In this document: one piece after another, positions 26,447 to 34,754 of the stretch
Layout of the letters: each line of letters opens with the position of its first letter
Position numbering within the stretch: the first letter of the stretch is position 1
Assembly (NCBI GenBank): GCA_002706765.1
Contig: PAJV01000032.1
Location: forward strand, 124,001 to 188,000
Length of the DNA stretch: 64,000 bases
Reading direction: 5' to 3'
From: Gimesia sp.
GTDB lineage: Bacteria; Planctomycetota; Planctomycetia; Planctomycetales; Planctomycetaceae
Notes under the pieces: model-generated
Seen by the model: the letters and a program-made list of their open reading frames with translations, nothing else
Told to the model about the DNA's origin: nothing
Database searches by the model: none
Program-made: the position numbers and the translations under genes

Positions 26447-28243
26447 ATGAATGTACAACGTCTTTGTCTGACTTCTCTATTGTTCATTATCTGTTGCCTG
26501 TTCTCTGATCGGGCGCAGTCTCTGCAGGCGAAAGAAAAATCCCGGCAGCCGAATATCATTCTGGTCATGACCGACGATCAGGGTTACTGGGATACGGAGA
26601 TCGCCGGTAATCCAGACATCGAAACCCCGACGATCAAGCGGCTGGCAAGCCAGGGGGTTACCTTCACGCGTTTCTATGCGAATATGGTTTGCGCACCGAC
26701 CCGGGCCGGGTTGATGACAGGGCGGCATTATCTGCGAACGGGTCTGTACAATACCCGCTTTGGGGGAGACACACTCGGACAGAGCGAAACGACGATTGCG
26801 CAAGTCCTGCAGAAAGCCGGTTACAAGACGGGACTGTTTGGGAAATGGCACCTGGGTCGGTATGCGCAGTATCAGCCGCATCGTCGAGGCTTCGATCATT
26901 TCTTCGGGCATTATCATGGGCACATTGAACGCTATACCAACCCCGATCAGGTAGTCGTTAACGGAGAGCCGGTCGAAACCCGAGGCTATGTGACCGATCT
27001 GTTTACCGATGCAGCCATCGATTTCATTCAGCGAAATCAGGAGCAGCCTTTCTTCTGTTACCTGGCGTACAATGCACCGCATTCTCCGTTCCTGCTCGAT
27101 ACATCTCATTTCGGACAGCCCGAAGGAGACAAGCTGATTGAAAAATATCTGGCGAAAGACCTGCCACTGCGGGAAGCACGAATCTACGCCATGATCGAAC
27201 GCATCGATCAGAATCTGAATCGCTTACTGCAGACAGTACACGATTTGAAACTGGATGAGCAAACGGTAGTCATCTTCACCAGCGATAATGGGGGCGTGAG
27301 TCGGGGCTTCAAGGCCGGTCTGAAAGGGAGCAAAGCGAGTGCCTACGAAGGAGGGACCCGCGTTCCGTTTGTCGTTCGCTGGACAGACCATTTTCCGGCA
27401 GGCAAGACTACCGATGCCATGGTGGCGCAGACAGATCTGTTTCCCACGTTCTGTCAGCTGGCGGGAGTGCCAGTGCCCGGCGATCTCAAACTGGATGGGA
27501 AATCGGTCCTGTCCTTAATGGAGCAGGGGGAAGGCAAATCGCCACATCAATATCTGTATCACACCTGGGATCGCTACACGCCTAACCCGTTTCACCGCTG
27601 GTCAATTCATGGACCCCGTTTCAAACTGGTGGGTCATGACCCGCAGGGAAAAAAGAAAAAGGAGGGTGAACCCCAGGGGCAGCTTTATGATTTACAGGCG
27701 GATCCGGGTGAAACAAATAATGTGGCCAAACAGTATCCGGAGAAAGTCAGTGAATTACGTGGTGAGTTCCTCCGCTGGTTTCAGGATGTGACAGCCGGCC
27801 AGGTATATCAGCCGGCAGCGATTCCGGTCGGAGATGAGCAGGAACTGGAAGTGGAACTGCAGCCCAGTTGGGCTGTATTAAAGGGAGACGATCTGGAGTA
27901 TTCCTTCGACGGCTATGACTGGGATACGATCGACAACTGGAAGTCGAATTCGGATACAGCGACCTGGCAGCTGGAAGTACAGAAACCAGGTCGTTACGCA
28001 GTGGAACTGAGCTATGGCTATCGAGCCGAACCCGAAGTGCCAGGCAAGCTGCAGATTGCAGTCGGGGATCAGAAACTTGAATGTGAACTGCCGATGAGTA
28101 CGAGTCAGAATGTGTTTCTGAAAACAGACGTGGGGACACTGGACCTCAAACAGGGGAGGCAACTGTTGACGGTACGGGCAGTTCAACCTGAAGGAATCCA
28201 AGGTCTGCGTCTGAATTCCCTCTGGTTGAAATCATTGGAGTAG
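26447..28243 (+). CDS. Exported type I sulfatase
   Basis: A 598-residue protein with a signal peptide (~1-29). The formylglycine motif C-x-P-x-R is present as 'CAPTRAGLMTGRH' (Cys82). Other family blocks are 'ILVMTDDQGYWD' (Asp pair for calcium), 'KTGLFGKWHLG', 'YLAYNAPHSPF' and 'VVIFTSDNGG'. The first ~450 residues are the alkaline-phosphatase-like catalytic domain and the last ~130 a beta-rich domain. It removes sulfate esters from glycans or other organic sulfates outside the cytoplasm, after Cys82 is oxidised to formylglycine by a maturase not seen here (the FGE-like domain at 15.9-18.4 kb lacks the catalytic cysteines). Last gene of the catabolic cluster, suggesting a sulfated carbohydrate substrate. 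Confidence 0.95.
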   Translation: MNVQRLCLTSLLFIICCLFSDRAQSLQAKEKSRQPNIILVMTDDQGYWDTEIAGNPDIETPTIKRLASQGVTFTRFYANMVCAPTRAGLMTGRHYLRTGLYNTRFGGDTLGQSETTIAQVLQKAGYKTGLFGKWHLGRYAQYQPHRRGFDHFFGHYHGHIERYTNPDQVVVNGEPVETRGYVTDLFTDAAIDFIQRNQEQPFFCYLAYNAPHSPFLLDTSHFGQPEGDKLIEKYLAKDLPLREARIYAMIERIDQNLNRLLQTVHDLKLDEQTVVIFTSDNGGVSRGFKAGLKGSKASAYEGGTRVPFVVRWTDHFPAGKTTDAMVAQTDLFPTFCQLAGVPVPGDLKLDGKSVLSLMEQGEGKSPHQYLYHTWDRYTPNPFHRWSIHGPRFKLVGHDPQGKKKKEGEPQGQLYDLQADPGETNNVAKQYPEKVSELRGEFLRWFQDVTAGQVYQPAAIPVGDEQELEVELQPSWAVLKGDDLEYSFDGYDWDTIDNWKSNSDTATWQLEVQKPGRYAVELSYGYRAEPEVPGKLQIAVGDQKLECELPMSTSQNVFLKTDVGTLDLKQGRQLLTVRAVQPEGIQGLRLNSLWLKSLE

Positions 28244-28269
28244 TGAAAGCAACAGTCCCGGTACCCGGT

Positions 28270-28530
28270 TCACAGTGATTTGCGAATTCGCTGAAAGCTT
28301 TCCTGGATTTCTTTTCCCACATTGAACAGGGCATCGGTCACACTGCCTGCGGATTCTTTCATCGCATCTTTGACTGGTTTGTAATCATCTTTCAGTTTAT
28401 CCAGTCGGTCTGTTACCTGTCTCCATTCGTCTTTCGCTTCCTGTTTACCCAGATGGATTTTCAAAGCAAGTTCATCTCTCTGCTGCTCCAGGGCTCCGAT
28501 CAGCTCTTCCATTCGATTGCGGTTGGTCAT
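28270..28530 (-). CDS. Small coiled-coil protein, unknown function
   Basis: Predicted 86 residues from the ATG at 28530, which has AAGGA 8 nt ahead; a longer frame to 28605 lacks a ribosome site. The sequence is charged and helical ('ELIGALEQQRDELALKIHLGKQEAKDEW', 'RLDKLKDDYKPVKDAMK'), giving a likely coiled coil of ~60 residues, and ends in a basic patch. No known family. It stands alone, convergent with the sulfatase gene. A TATAAT-type promoter and the dispersed element at 28664-28730 lie ahead of it on the same strand, so its leader may contain that element. Confidence 0.7.
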   Translation of the reverse strand: MTNRNRMEELIGALEQQRDELALKIHLGKQEAKDEWRQVTDRLDKLKDDYKPVKDAMKESAGSVTDALFNVGKEIQESFQRIRKSL

Positions 28531-28663
28531 GGGGATGGTCCTTATTGTTGATTCAAATATTATGGTCACCGGAATAGTTATTTGCAGACGGTCAGTATTT
28601 ACCATTTCATGCAGGAGAAAGCCGACGTCTGGCGCCTTCGCTCAAACCCAAAGTCTCACATTT

Positions 28664-28730
28664 ACCATAGCGTCTCTCAATCAATAAATACTCGGTCCAA
28701 ATGATCCTGGAGACGCTTTAGTCAGGCTGG
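28664..28730. repeat. Dispersed structured element, copy A
   Basis: Shares about 53 of 67 hand-aligned positions, with one gap, with the element at 37624-37689. It holds an 8-bp inverted repeat AGCGTCTC (28669-28676) / GAGACGCT (28710-28717). A second, interleaved 5-bp pair CATTT (28659-28663) / AAATG (28699-28703) would make a pseudoknot-type fold possible. Weaker similarity runs about 20 nt to the left of the core. Confidence 0.7.
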
Positions 28731-28739
28731 GCTCAAACT

Positions 28740-28766
28740 ATTATACCATTTCTCAATAGCTATCAA
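28740..28766 (-). promoter_or_regulatory. Candidate promoter ahead of copy A of the dispersed element
   Basis: On the minus strand TATAAT lies at 28745-28740 and TTGATA at 28766-28761 (15-nt spacer). TTGACA is also present at 28776-28771 but at a 25-nt distance. Transcription would start near 28733, at the very edge of the repeat, so the repeat would be the first part of the transcript leading to the gene at 28530. Confidence 0.45.
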
Positions 28767-28861
28767 CAGCTGTCAACTTGTAAGAATACTGTCGATTAAC
28801 AGCAAACGTGGATTCGCGACTCCAGACCAGGCGACCGTGGCAAAGAGGTTTCGTGCAAGGC

Positions 28862-29539
28862 TCAGTCAATCAGGATCAATACATCCTGCAGTTCATTCTG
28901 GTCGTCTGTGGCGCGGGGCAGTGAAGTCGATGCCTGGTTGCCAATTTCCCGAATTGTTTCACAAAGCGAGGTGGTCGGATTTCCGGCATGCAGTCCTGAT
29001 GTGAGCTTCTGACAGATCTGATCCAGGAACGGTTGTCCGAGTTTGTCAATCACCGACTGGTCGGCCAGTGCGACCGCCATATGCTCGAACAGGGAGATAT
29101 AGATCAGGATCCCTGTTCCTCCTTCGGTATGATGGATGCGTTTGTCAAAAAAGACTTCCCGGGCGCGGGCCGCAACTTCGTCCTGCATCTGGATACGGGG
29201 TGTGAAAAGTCGTCTGAGCCAGCCTATCCGACTTCCGGCGATTGCTCCCAATATGAAGGCGATGGCCAGTAAGATCGCAGCCAGTATCATCTCGATCATC
29301 ACAGGCAGGCCACCCCAGTCTCCTGGCTGTCCGCTGTTGCGAGGAAAGAAATACCAGAGGCAGAGTGCTGTAATGATAGTTACCCAGAGCCCCACAACAT
29401 CTTCCGGTCGATCGTATCGCCCTGAGGAGGTCGCGATGACAGGCACGATTTCACAGGAGGTCTGCTTTTCAGCATCAATGACAGCCTGTTCTACCTGTTG
29501 CTGCTGCTCTTCGTTGAGATAGTTAAATGCGCTTTGCAT
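28862..29539 (-). CDS. TPM-domain membrane protein
   Basis: A 225-residue protein with an N-terminal TPM-type domain ('FNYLNEEQQQQVEQAVIDAEKQTSCEIVPVIATSSGRYD', residues 5-45), which is interrupted by two membrane helices (~49-65 and ~80-108). The region 'EVFFDKRIHHTEGGTGILIYISLFEHMAVALAD' (~138-170) then completes the TPM fold. The domain is found in YgcG/Psb32-type proteins and has been linked to phosphatase activity in plants, but the bacterial role is unclear. It is 63 nt downstream of the second TPM gene on the same strand; the two form a tandem operon as in many bacteria, where a LemA gene often accompanies them; none is seen here. Confidence 0.88.
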   Translation of the reverse strand: MQSAFNYLNEEQQQQVEQAVIDAEKQTSCEIVPVIATSSGRYDRPEDVVGLWVTIITALCLWYFFPRNSGQPGDWGGLPVMIEMILAAILLAIAFILGAIAGSRIGWLRRLFTPRIQMQDEVAARAREVFFDKRIHHTEGGTGILIYISLFEHMAVALADQSVIDKLGQPFLDQICQKLTSGLHAGNPTTSLCETIREIGNQASTSLPRATDDQNELQDVLILID

Positions 29540-29602
29540 GGATTTAGTCTTTTCGTAATTCGTAAGGCGGCGAGGAACTGCGAAGGAGAAAGAACGCGAA
29601 CA

Positions 29603-30400
29603 TTACCAGGAGCCGGTAGCACCGCCCCCACCGGAGAAACCACCGCCGAAGGAACCGCCACCAAAGCCTCCACCTCCACCACGATTATTGAGCATCTGAT
29701 ATAACAGGGTGCCAATGACTGCAAACAGGACTCCCCAGAACAACCAGGCCCAGCCACTGGATCCCCGGCGGATGAGCGAGACGACAGTGAAAATCACAAG
29801 GCCCACAGCAACAGCAATAATGACATAAGTCCAGGGAGAAACCGGTTTGGTCGGGAGTTCGAGTTTTCGGGCCATTTTATCGAGGGCTTCTACACCCGCG
29901 AGAATTCCCTGGTCAAACTGCCCCTGCTTGAAGTGGGGGATAATATATTCATCCATGATCTGACGGCATTGCTCGTCTTCGCGACGTCCCCAGCCAGCTC
30001 CCAGTTCGATGCGGGCCTTGCGATCATTTTTGGAAACGAGCAGCAGAATGCCGGTATTCCAGTCCTGGTCTCCCAGCTTGGCATGTCCGATCTGCCATTG
30101 ATTAAACAGGATCGTGGCGAATGTCTCGATCCGCATGTCCGCACCGCCGTACTGGGCCATCGAGTCAATCGTGACCACGATGATGGGGGTTGCTTTGTCG
30201 GTGAGCAGCTTATCGCAGAGCTCTTTGATCTTTTTCGTGGTCGGCTCATCCAGCATCCCGGCGAGATCGCGTACAAATTCCCGATCTCCCGGCGGTTCCA
30301 GAGTCAGTTCCAGCGCGTGGGCTGAGGACAGCCTGCTGAAACCGACTAGAATAAGGACCAGACAGAAAACCGCTGATTTGCTGTTAAGGTGATGTATCAC
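29603..30400 (-). CDS. Exported TPM-domain protein with glycine-rich tail (YgcG-like)
   Basis: A 265-residue protein starting with GTG at 30400. A signal peptide (~1-28, 'AVFCLVLILVGFSRLSSAHA') precedes a TPM domain (~35-175; 'FVRDLAGMLDEPTTKKIKELCDKL', 'TGILLLVSKNDRKARIELGAGW'). Two membrane helices follow (~192-210 and ~217-235), then a Gly/Phe/Ser tail at the C-terminus. This is the typical YgcG architecture, with the domain in the periplasm and the Gly-rich tail on the far side. Upstream partner of the other TPM gene. The function in bacteria is not settled. Confidence 0.9.
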   Translation of the reverse strand: MIHHLNSKSAVFCLVLILVGFSRLSSAHALELTLEPPGDREFVRDLAGMLDEPTTKKIKELCDKLLTDKATPIIVVTIDSMAQYGGADMRIETFATILFNQWQIGHAKLGDQDWNTGILLLVSKNDRKARIELGAGWGRREDEQCRQIMDEYIIPHFKQGQFDQGILAGVEALDKMARKLELPTKPVSPWTYVIIAVAVGLVIFTVVSLIRRGSSGWAWLFWGVLFAVIGTLLYQMLNNRGGGGGFGGGSFGGGFSGGGGATGSW

Positions 30401-30453
30401 ATTATCTCACTTGAAGTATAGACCGGGCAGAAGAGACAAATCTAAAGGCCAGT

Positions 30454-33400
30454 CTATGAATCTGAGCGGATAATTTCAATTCCACTTAAAGCCGCGGGCG
30501 CCTGTCTGGCGGATTCGTTTTCCGGGATCAGTTCGAGTCGCAGGTTGTCTTTGACTGAAATACCATCGAATTTCAGTGTCTGGGTGGGCTGTGTTGCCTG
30601 CGGATTGAAATCTTTCTGCACCACCTGTCCCTGCAGTTTGATCTCAAACAGAGGGGCTTCCTGCTGATTGTTGAAGGAAACCGGTTCCAGACCTGAGAAC
30701 GAGAGTTCCACCGAATAGCTGGCAGGAGCATCCTTTTTGCCCAGCAAAGGAATCGTGCATTCTTTCAGTCCACGGGCCCAGGAAGTATAGACCCAGCCCG
30801 GCTCGGCATTTTTGACAGGGTGTGTGATTTCATTCAGGCTGTCGTAGCCTCCGCCTGCGTTGAATTCCGGTTGGATATCGAATTTGAAATCGAGTCCGGT
30901 TTCCCGACTCGGTTTCGGGCGGGGATAGGCCATCCAGACCGTACCATGGGCATCGCGTCGGTCACCGGGAGCTCCCATGTTTAATGCCATATGCTGGACA
31001 GGAGTCTTGGGGCCTACCGAACTGAAGATCGTCCAGTGGGTCCGTTCTTCGCGCGGTTCCAGCACAATGGTTGAAGAGATCGAAAACAGACAGACACAAC
31101 CGGCACTGGATTCGGGGATCATCACCAGGCCGTTGGCGGGAATCGCATTGATCCAGCAGCCGGTCCGATGGCCGGCGAAGTGGCGGGTCCCGGCGTCTTT
31201 CTCCAGATCATAAAAACCCGTGTATCCGGAGCGGAACATCAACAGGTTTTCCGATGCCGATAACATGCCGCAGTGATGGCCTTCCCGCATGATGCTCCAG
31301 GGGACTTCCTGTCCGGTCAGCGGGTGTTTGCGCGTATGTTGAATGCCGGTGTAGAGATCGTAGGACCAGGGCTCTGCAATAATCTTGTCTCCGACGACAA
31401 TCGGGCGATGTCGATAGTTGGCATCTTTCTTCCAGAGCAGAGATCCATCGCCGGCATTGAGGGCCACCAGTCGGCGGCGGGAAAAGTCACCGGCAATAAA
31501 CTGTTTCCAGTAATGGCCGTTCGCGTTGGCGCCACAGAGCAGCAACACATTATTCTGATACAGCAGTGTCAGTTTGCCACCGCCGATGCCAATCTCACTG
31601 CAGTCGGTGACATCTACGGGCTGAGACCAGAGTTCTTTGCCGGTTTTGATGTCCAATGCAACAGCCAGCCGCAGGTCCTGTTTTTTGAGTCGATCTTCGG
31701 CGATTTCACGTTCTTTGCCCGTCAGTTCTTTCAGCTGTGACTTGTCCTGACGCAGAATCTCGGCGCGTTGTTCGCTTGTGATGGAACTGTCGATGAAGTA
31801 GGCCGCTTCCGGGCCGATGGCGATCGTGTGGTGGGCGATGTTTTTGCCTTGGTAGCTCCAGGCCGGTTTTCCGGTTTTGACATCGATGGCAAACAATGCA
31901 TCTGTGGAGTCTTCCGTTTTGCGACCTCTGCGAACCTGCCGGGCTTCGAGTTCTTTTCGCGTGGTCGCCGTTCCGAAGATCAGACCATTCTGATAGGCAA
32001 GATAGCCCCATTCGTGTTTGCCGTCGTTAAGCTTTTCAGGCAGGGGGATTTTTGCCACTGTTTTTCCCGTAGCGGCATCGAGCTGATAGCAGCTTTCTTT
32101 CATCATGAAGAACAGACTGTCATCGCTGGCGACCAGGTTACCCGGGTTCTGGTTCTGGAATACACCGGTACGAATTGCCTGTGGATTTTCCCGTTCCCAG
32201 AGGAACAGACCATTATAGGCATCAAATGCCATGATCGTGCTTTCGCCCTGGATAAACAGTCTGCCGTTAATCGCAAGCGGGCCGACTGCACCTTCATGGC
32301 GATTGACCATTTTCTTTTCACCGGGATCCCCAAACCAGAGGACACCCAGTCCGCCGCGAACCCGCTGGTCTTTACTGCTGGCGGTGTTGCCAGGGTCACC
32401 GTATTGATGGGACCAGCTGCCCGCTCCGGGCAGAGCGCCCCGCACCAGCGTGGCGTAGCCTTGTCGATCGTTGATTTGGGAAGTCTCAGCCAGGCCGGTC
32501 TGCTTCAGCCAGTCCATGAGTTGGTTGTTCTCAACTTTATCAGCCTGAGATTGAGCAGGCCCGCCCAGGCAGATGGTACCACCCAGTGGTTTGACGTGCG
32601 AGGCAATATCTTTGGGGATACCCGGGATCTGGCCTGTTTTGAGTAATGTATCTGAGACAATCAGGTTTGCGAAGTAGCGAGAATAGGGGAGTGGAGAGAG
32701 TTCGGTCTGATGCACGGTCACGCGATGACCATAATAGCCAGTCTGGGCCAGCTTCTGCCGTGACTGTTTTACTTTTTCTGAGTCTGGTTCGATGCAGTAG
32801 ATTTTGAGATTACTCTGACGGGCCAGCTCATACGCGAGACGGCCTTCTTCGCTGCCCAGCACCAGGCAGAATCCTTCCTTGACGTCGGTGCGTGCCAGAA
32901 TATCCCGGGCTGCCTGCTGATAGACGGCGGTCATTTCATCTTCAGAGTAAGGAGAAGTTGTTGTGATAGTGTTGATTTGTGATGCTGGTTGATCCGACTT
33001 TGAACTCCCATAGCCGATGACTTCACCAGCTGAGGTGCTGACGACCAGTTGTCCGTCGGAAACAGCCAGTCCCCGTGCCTGTCCTTTGACTTTTAATGTT
33101 TCCAGAAGTTTTCCGGTGGCTTCATCAAGAATCAATACCTGGTCTTCACCCCCGGCGATGACTTTATCCCCGGCAACAATCAGCGAATCGCGGGCTGGAG
33201 CAGCGATTTCCCAGAGAACGCCAGCTTTTGCCAATGCTTTATTTTCTTCCTGCAGCGTTTTGATTTCCGCGCGTGCCTGTTCTGCTTTTTTCCCTTTCAG
33301 GCTGCGGAGTTTTTTAAACAGATCGTTAATCGTCATTTCATTTTTGTGCGCTTTCTGCGAACCCGCAGCGTGCTCTCCCCGATTGACTTTCAGGATAGAC

Positions 33401-34413
33401 GATCCGGTGGCGAGGTAGGCAAACTCTCCCTGGACGGCCATTTGCTGCCCGGTGATCCAGGCAAAACCGACATCACCTTCAGCCTGAGTTAACGCCAGAA
33501 TATGGTGTGCGCCCATGGAATAAATCTGGCCATCCGCAAGCAGGGCCTGGGTGCCTCCTACCACTCCACCAGCGGTGCTGCGCCAGCTGTAAGACCGTTT
33601 GTGTTCTTCCTCGCCGGTTTTCTTGTTGATCGCAGCAGGCAGGGATCGTCCTGAAGGGAAGAACAGGAATTCGTCATTGGCCAGAATATAACCCTGGGGA
33701 GAAAGTTCATTACGACCTGCTGAGGTCTGACTGAGATTATCAATCTTCCAGATGACTTTTCCGGTGGTGGCATCGACGGCGTAGAGATAAATATTTTCAT
33801 GCGGGAAGATGCCGGCACCAAAGTAAGCGATGCCCTCATCGATCAGAACATTCGTCCGGACAGGCCAGCGTGAGACCATTTCGCCGCGGGCAATAATCAT
33901 TTCTTCGTTCAGTCCGGCACGTAGCTTCCAGATTTCTTTTCCCGTTTTTGCGTCCAGGCAATACACGAAGCCATCATCGGAACCAAAATAGACTCGCGAT
34001 TGACTGACGGTGGGGGAGAGTCGGATCGGGCCGCCTGTAAAATAAGACCAGAGCACTTTACCCGATTTCAGATCAACACAACGCATCTGGTGATCGACAG
34101 AAGACCCGAAGTAAGCTTGCCCGCCTGCGATGGCGACCTGTAAGGCGTCATCAAAATCAACGCGGGCTTCCAGATCGTGACCTTCCATCACCCGCTCACC
34201 CGGATCGGTCTGGCCCGTTTTTGGCGGACTGGGGGCGACATACTTCCAGGCAGGAGTCAATGGCAGTGAAATCGTATCTGTCGTAGAACCTGCCCGTTCC
34301 CGGTCTGCGAGATAAGTATTCCAGTCTTTCGCCTGGATCTCCCGGGACACAGATGTGAAAAGAACAGTCAGGCAGAAAAACAGCAGGGCGGGAAAAGCGA
34401 GGCGATGTTTCAC
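30454..34413 (-). CDS. Exported PQQ-like beta-propeller protein with embedded methyltransferase-like domain
   Basis: A 1319-residue protein with a GTG start at 34413 that has AAGGA 7 nt ahead. A signal peptide lies at ~1-27. Two blocks of PQQ-type propeller repeats flank a central domain: block one ~60-480 ('CVDLKSGKVLWSYFTGGPI', 'CLDAKTGKEIWKLRAG', 'AVDATTGKVIWKIDNLS') and block two ~690-1120 ('AFDAYNGLFLWERENP', 'AIDVKTGKPAWSYQGKNI'). Between them, ~490-660 reads as a class I SAM-methyltransferase-like Rossmann fold ('FCLVLGSEEGRLAYELARQ', acidic 'IYCIEPDSEKVKQSR', 'FANLIVSDTLL'). The last ~200 residues are a beta-sandwich. SAM is not expected in the periplasm, so this domain may bind something else. 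It is divergent from the LRR gene. Confidence 0.88.
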   Translation of the reverse strand: MKHRLAFPALLFFCLTVLFTSVSREIQAKDWNTYLADRERAGSTTDTISLPLTPAWKYVAPSPPKTGQTDPGERVMEGHDLEARVDFDDALQVAIAGGQAYFGSSVDHQMRCVDLKSGKVLWSYFTGGPIRLSPTVSQSRVYFGSDDGFVYCLDAKTGKEIWKLRAGLNEEMIIARGEMVSRWPVRTNVLIDEGIAYFGAGIFPHENIYLYAVDATTGKVIWKIDNLSQTSAGRNELSPQGYILANDEFLFFPSGRSLPAAINKKTGEEEHKRSYSWRSTAGGVVGGTQALLADGQIYSMGAHHILALTQAEGDVGFAWITGQQMAVQGEFAYLATGSSILKVNRGEHAAGSQKAHKNEMTINDLFKKLRSLKGKKAEQARAEIKTLQEENKALAKAGVLWEIAAPARDSLIVAGDKVIAGGEDQVLILDEATGKLLETLKVKGQARGLAVSDGQLVVSTSAGEVIGYGSSKSDQPASQINTITTTSPYSEDEMTAVYQQAARDILARTDVKEGFCLVLGSEEGRLAYELARQSNLKIYCIEPDSEKVKQSRQKLAQTGYYGHRVTVHQTELSPLPYSRYFANLIVSDTLLKTGQIPGIPKDIASHVKPLGGTICLGGPAQSQADKVENNQLMDWLKQTGLAETSQINDRQGYATLVRGALPGAGSWSHQYGDPGNTASSKDQRVRGGLGVLWFGDPGEKKMVNRHEGAVGPLAINGRLFIQGESTIMAFDAYNGLFLWERENPQAIRTGVFQNQNPGNLVASDDSLFFMMKESCYQLDAATGKTVAKIPLPEKLNDGKHEWGYLAYQNGLIFGTATTRKELEARQVRRGRKTEDSTDALFAIDVKTGKPAWSYQGKNIAHHTIAIGPEAAYFIDSSITSEQRAEILRQDKSQLKELTGKEREIAEDRLKKQDLRLAVALDIKTGKELWSQPVDVTDCSEIGIGGGKLTLLYQNNVLLLCGANANGHYWKQFIAGDFSRRRLVALNAGDGSLLWKKDANYRHRPIVVGDKIIAEPWSYDLYTGIQHTRKHPLTGQEVPWSIMREGHHCGMLSASENLLMFRSGYTGFYDLEKDAGTRHFAGHRTGCWINAIPANGLVMIPESSAGCVCLFSISSTIVLEPREERTHWTIFSSVGPKTPVQHMALNMGAPGDRRDAHGTVWMAYPRPKPSRETGLDFKFDIQPEFNAGGGYDSLNEITHPVKNAEPGWVYTSWARGLKECTIPLLGKKDAPASYSVELSFSGLEPVSFNNQQEAPLFEIKLQGQVVQKDFNPQATQPTQTLKFDGISVKDNLRLELIPENESARQAPAALSGIEIIRSDS

Positions 34414-34754
34414 TGAAATATCCTTGATTGGCTGGCGGTGATCGAACTTACCGAGTGGGTAAACGGGTCAAAATCTCAATAAAACATATAGAAGTCTGTT
34501 TATGCTATTGAGTATAGCCGGTTTGGTCTCGGAATCGCAAGTAGTTACAGAAAACAGAGTCATTGAATTGCAATGTTTCGGTCTGGGCTCTATTTTGGGG
34601 ATCATTGTTAGCATCATAAGAGGGTTCTGTGAATCTTTGATGACTGACAGAATATCGTCAGGAATTCTGGTCGGCATTCAGAGCCCATGAACATAGAATG
34701 CGCGCGGAACACCAGCAGATCTGAGCCAGATTGAGCATTACAAAGGATATCAGG
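34414..34754. other. 341-nt divergent promoter region
   Basis: Separates the minus-strand PQQ protein gene from the plus-strand LRR lipoprotein gene, so promoters for both should be here. I see a short CTGAC/GTCAG repeat around 34644-34661 but no convincing -35/-10 pair. Two short overlapping frames on opposite strands (34468-34690) lack ribosome sites and are not taken as genes. Confidence 0.5.

Larger units (their letters stand above)
28531..28861. other. 331-nt intergenic region with promoter and dispersed element
   Basis: Contains, reading on the minus strand, a promoter candidate (28740-28766), then the structured repeat (28664-28730), then ~130 nt of leader before the ATG at 28530. The rest shows no open reading frame with a ribosome site. 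Confidence 0.7.

Noticed and set aside
34468-34690. Two overlapping short frames on opposite strands in the divergent region
   Set aside because: No ribosome sites and no domain; divergent promoters are a simpler reading.
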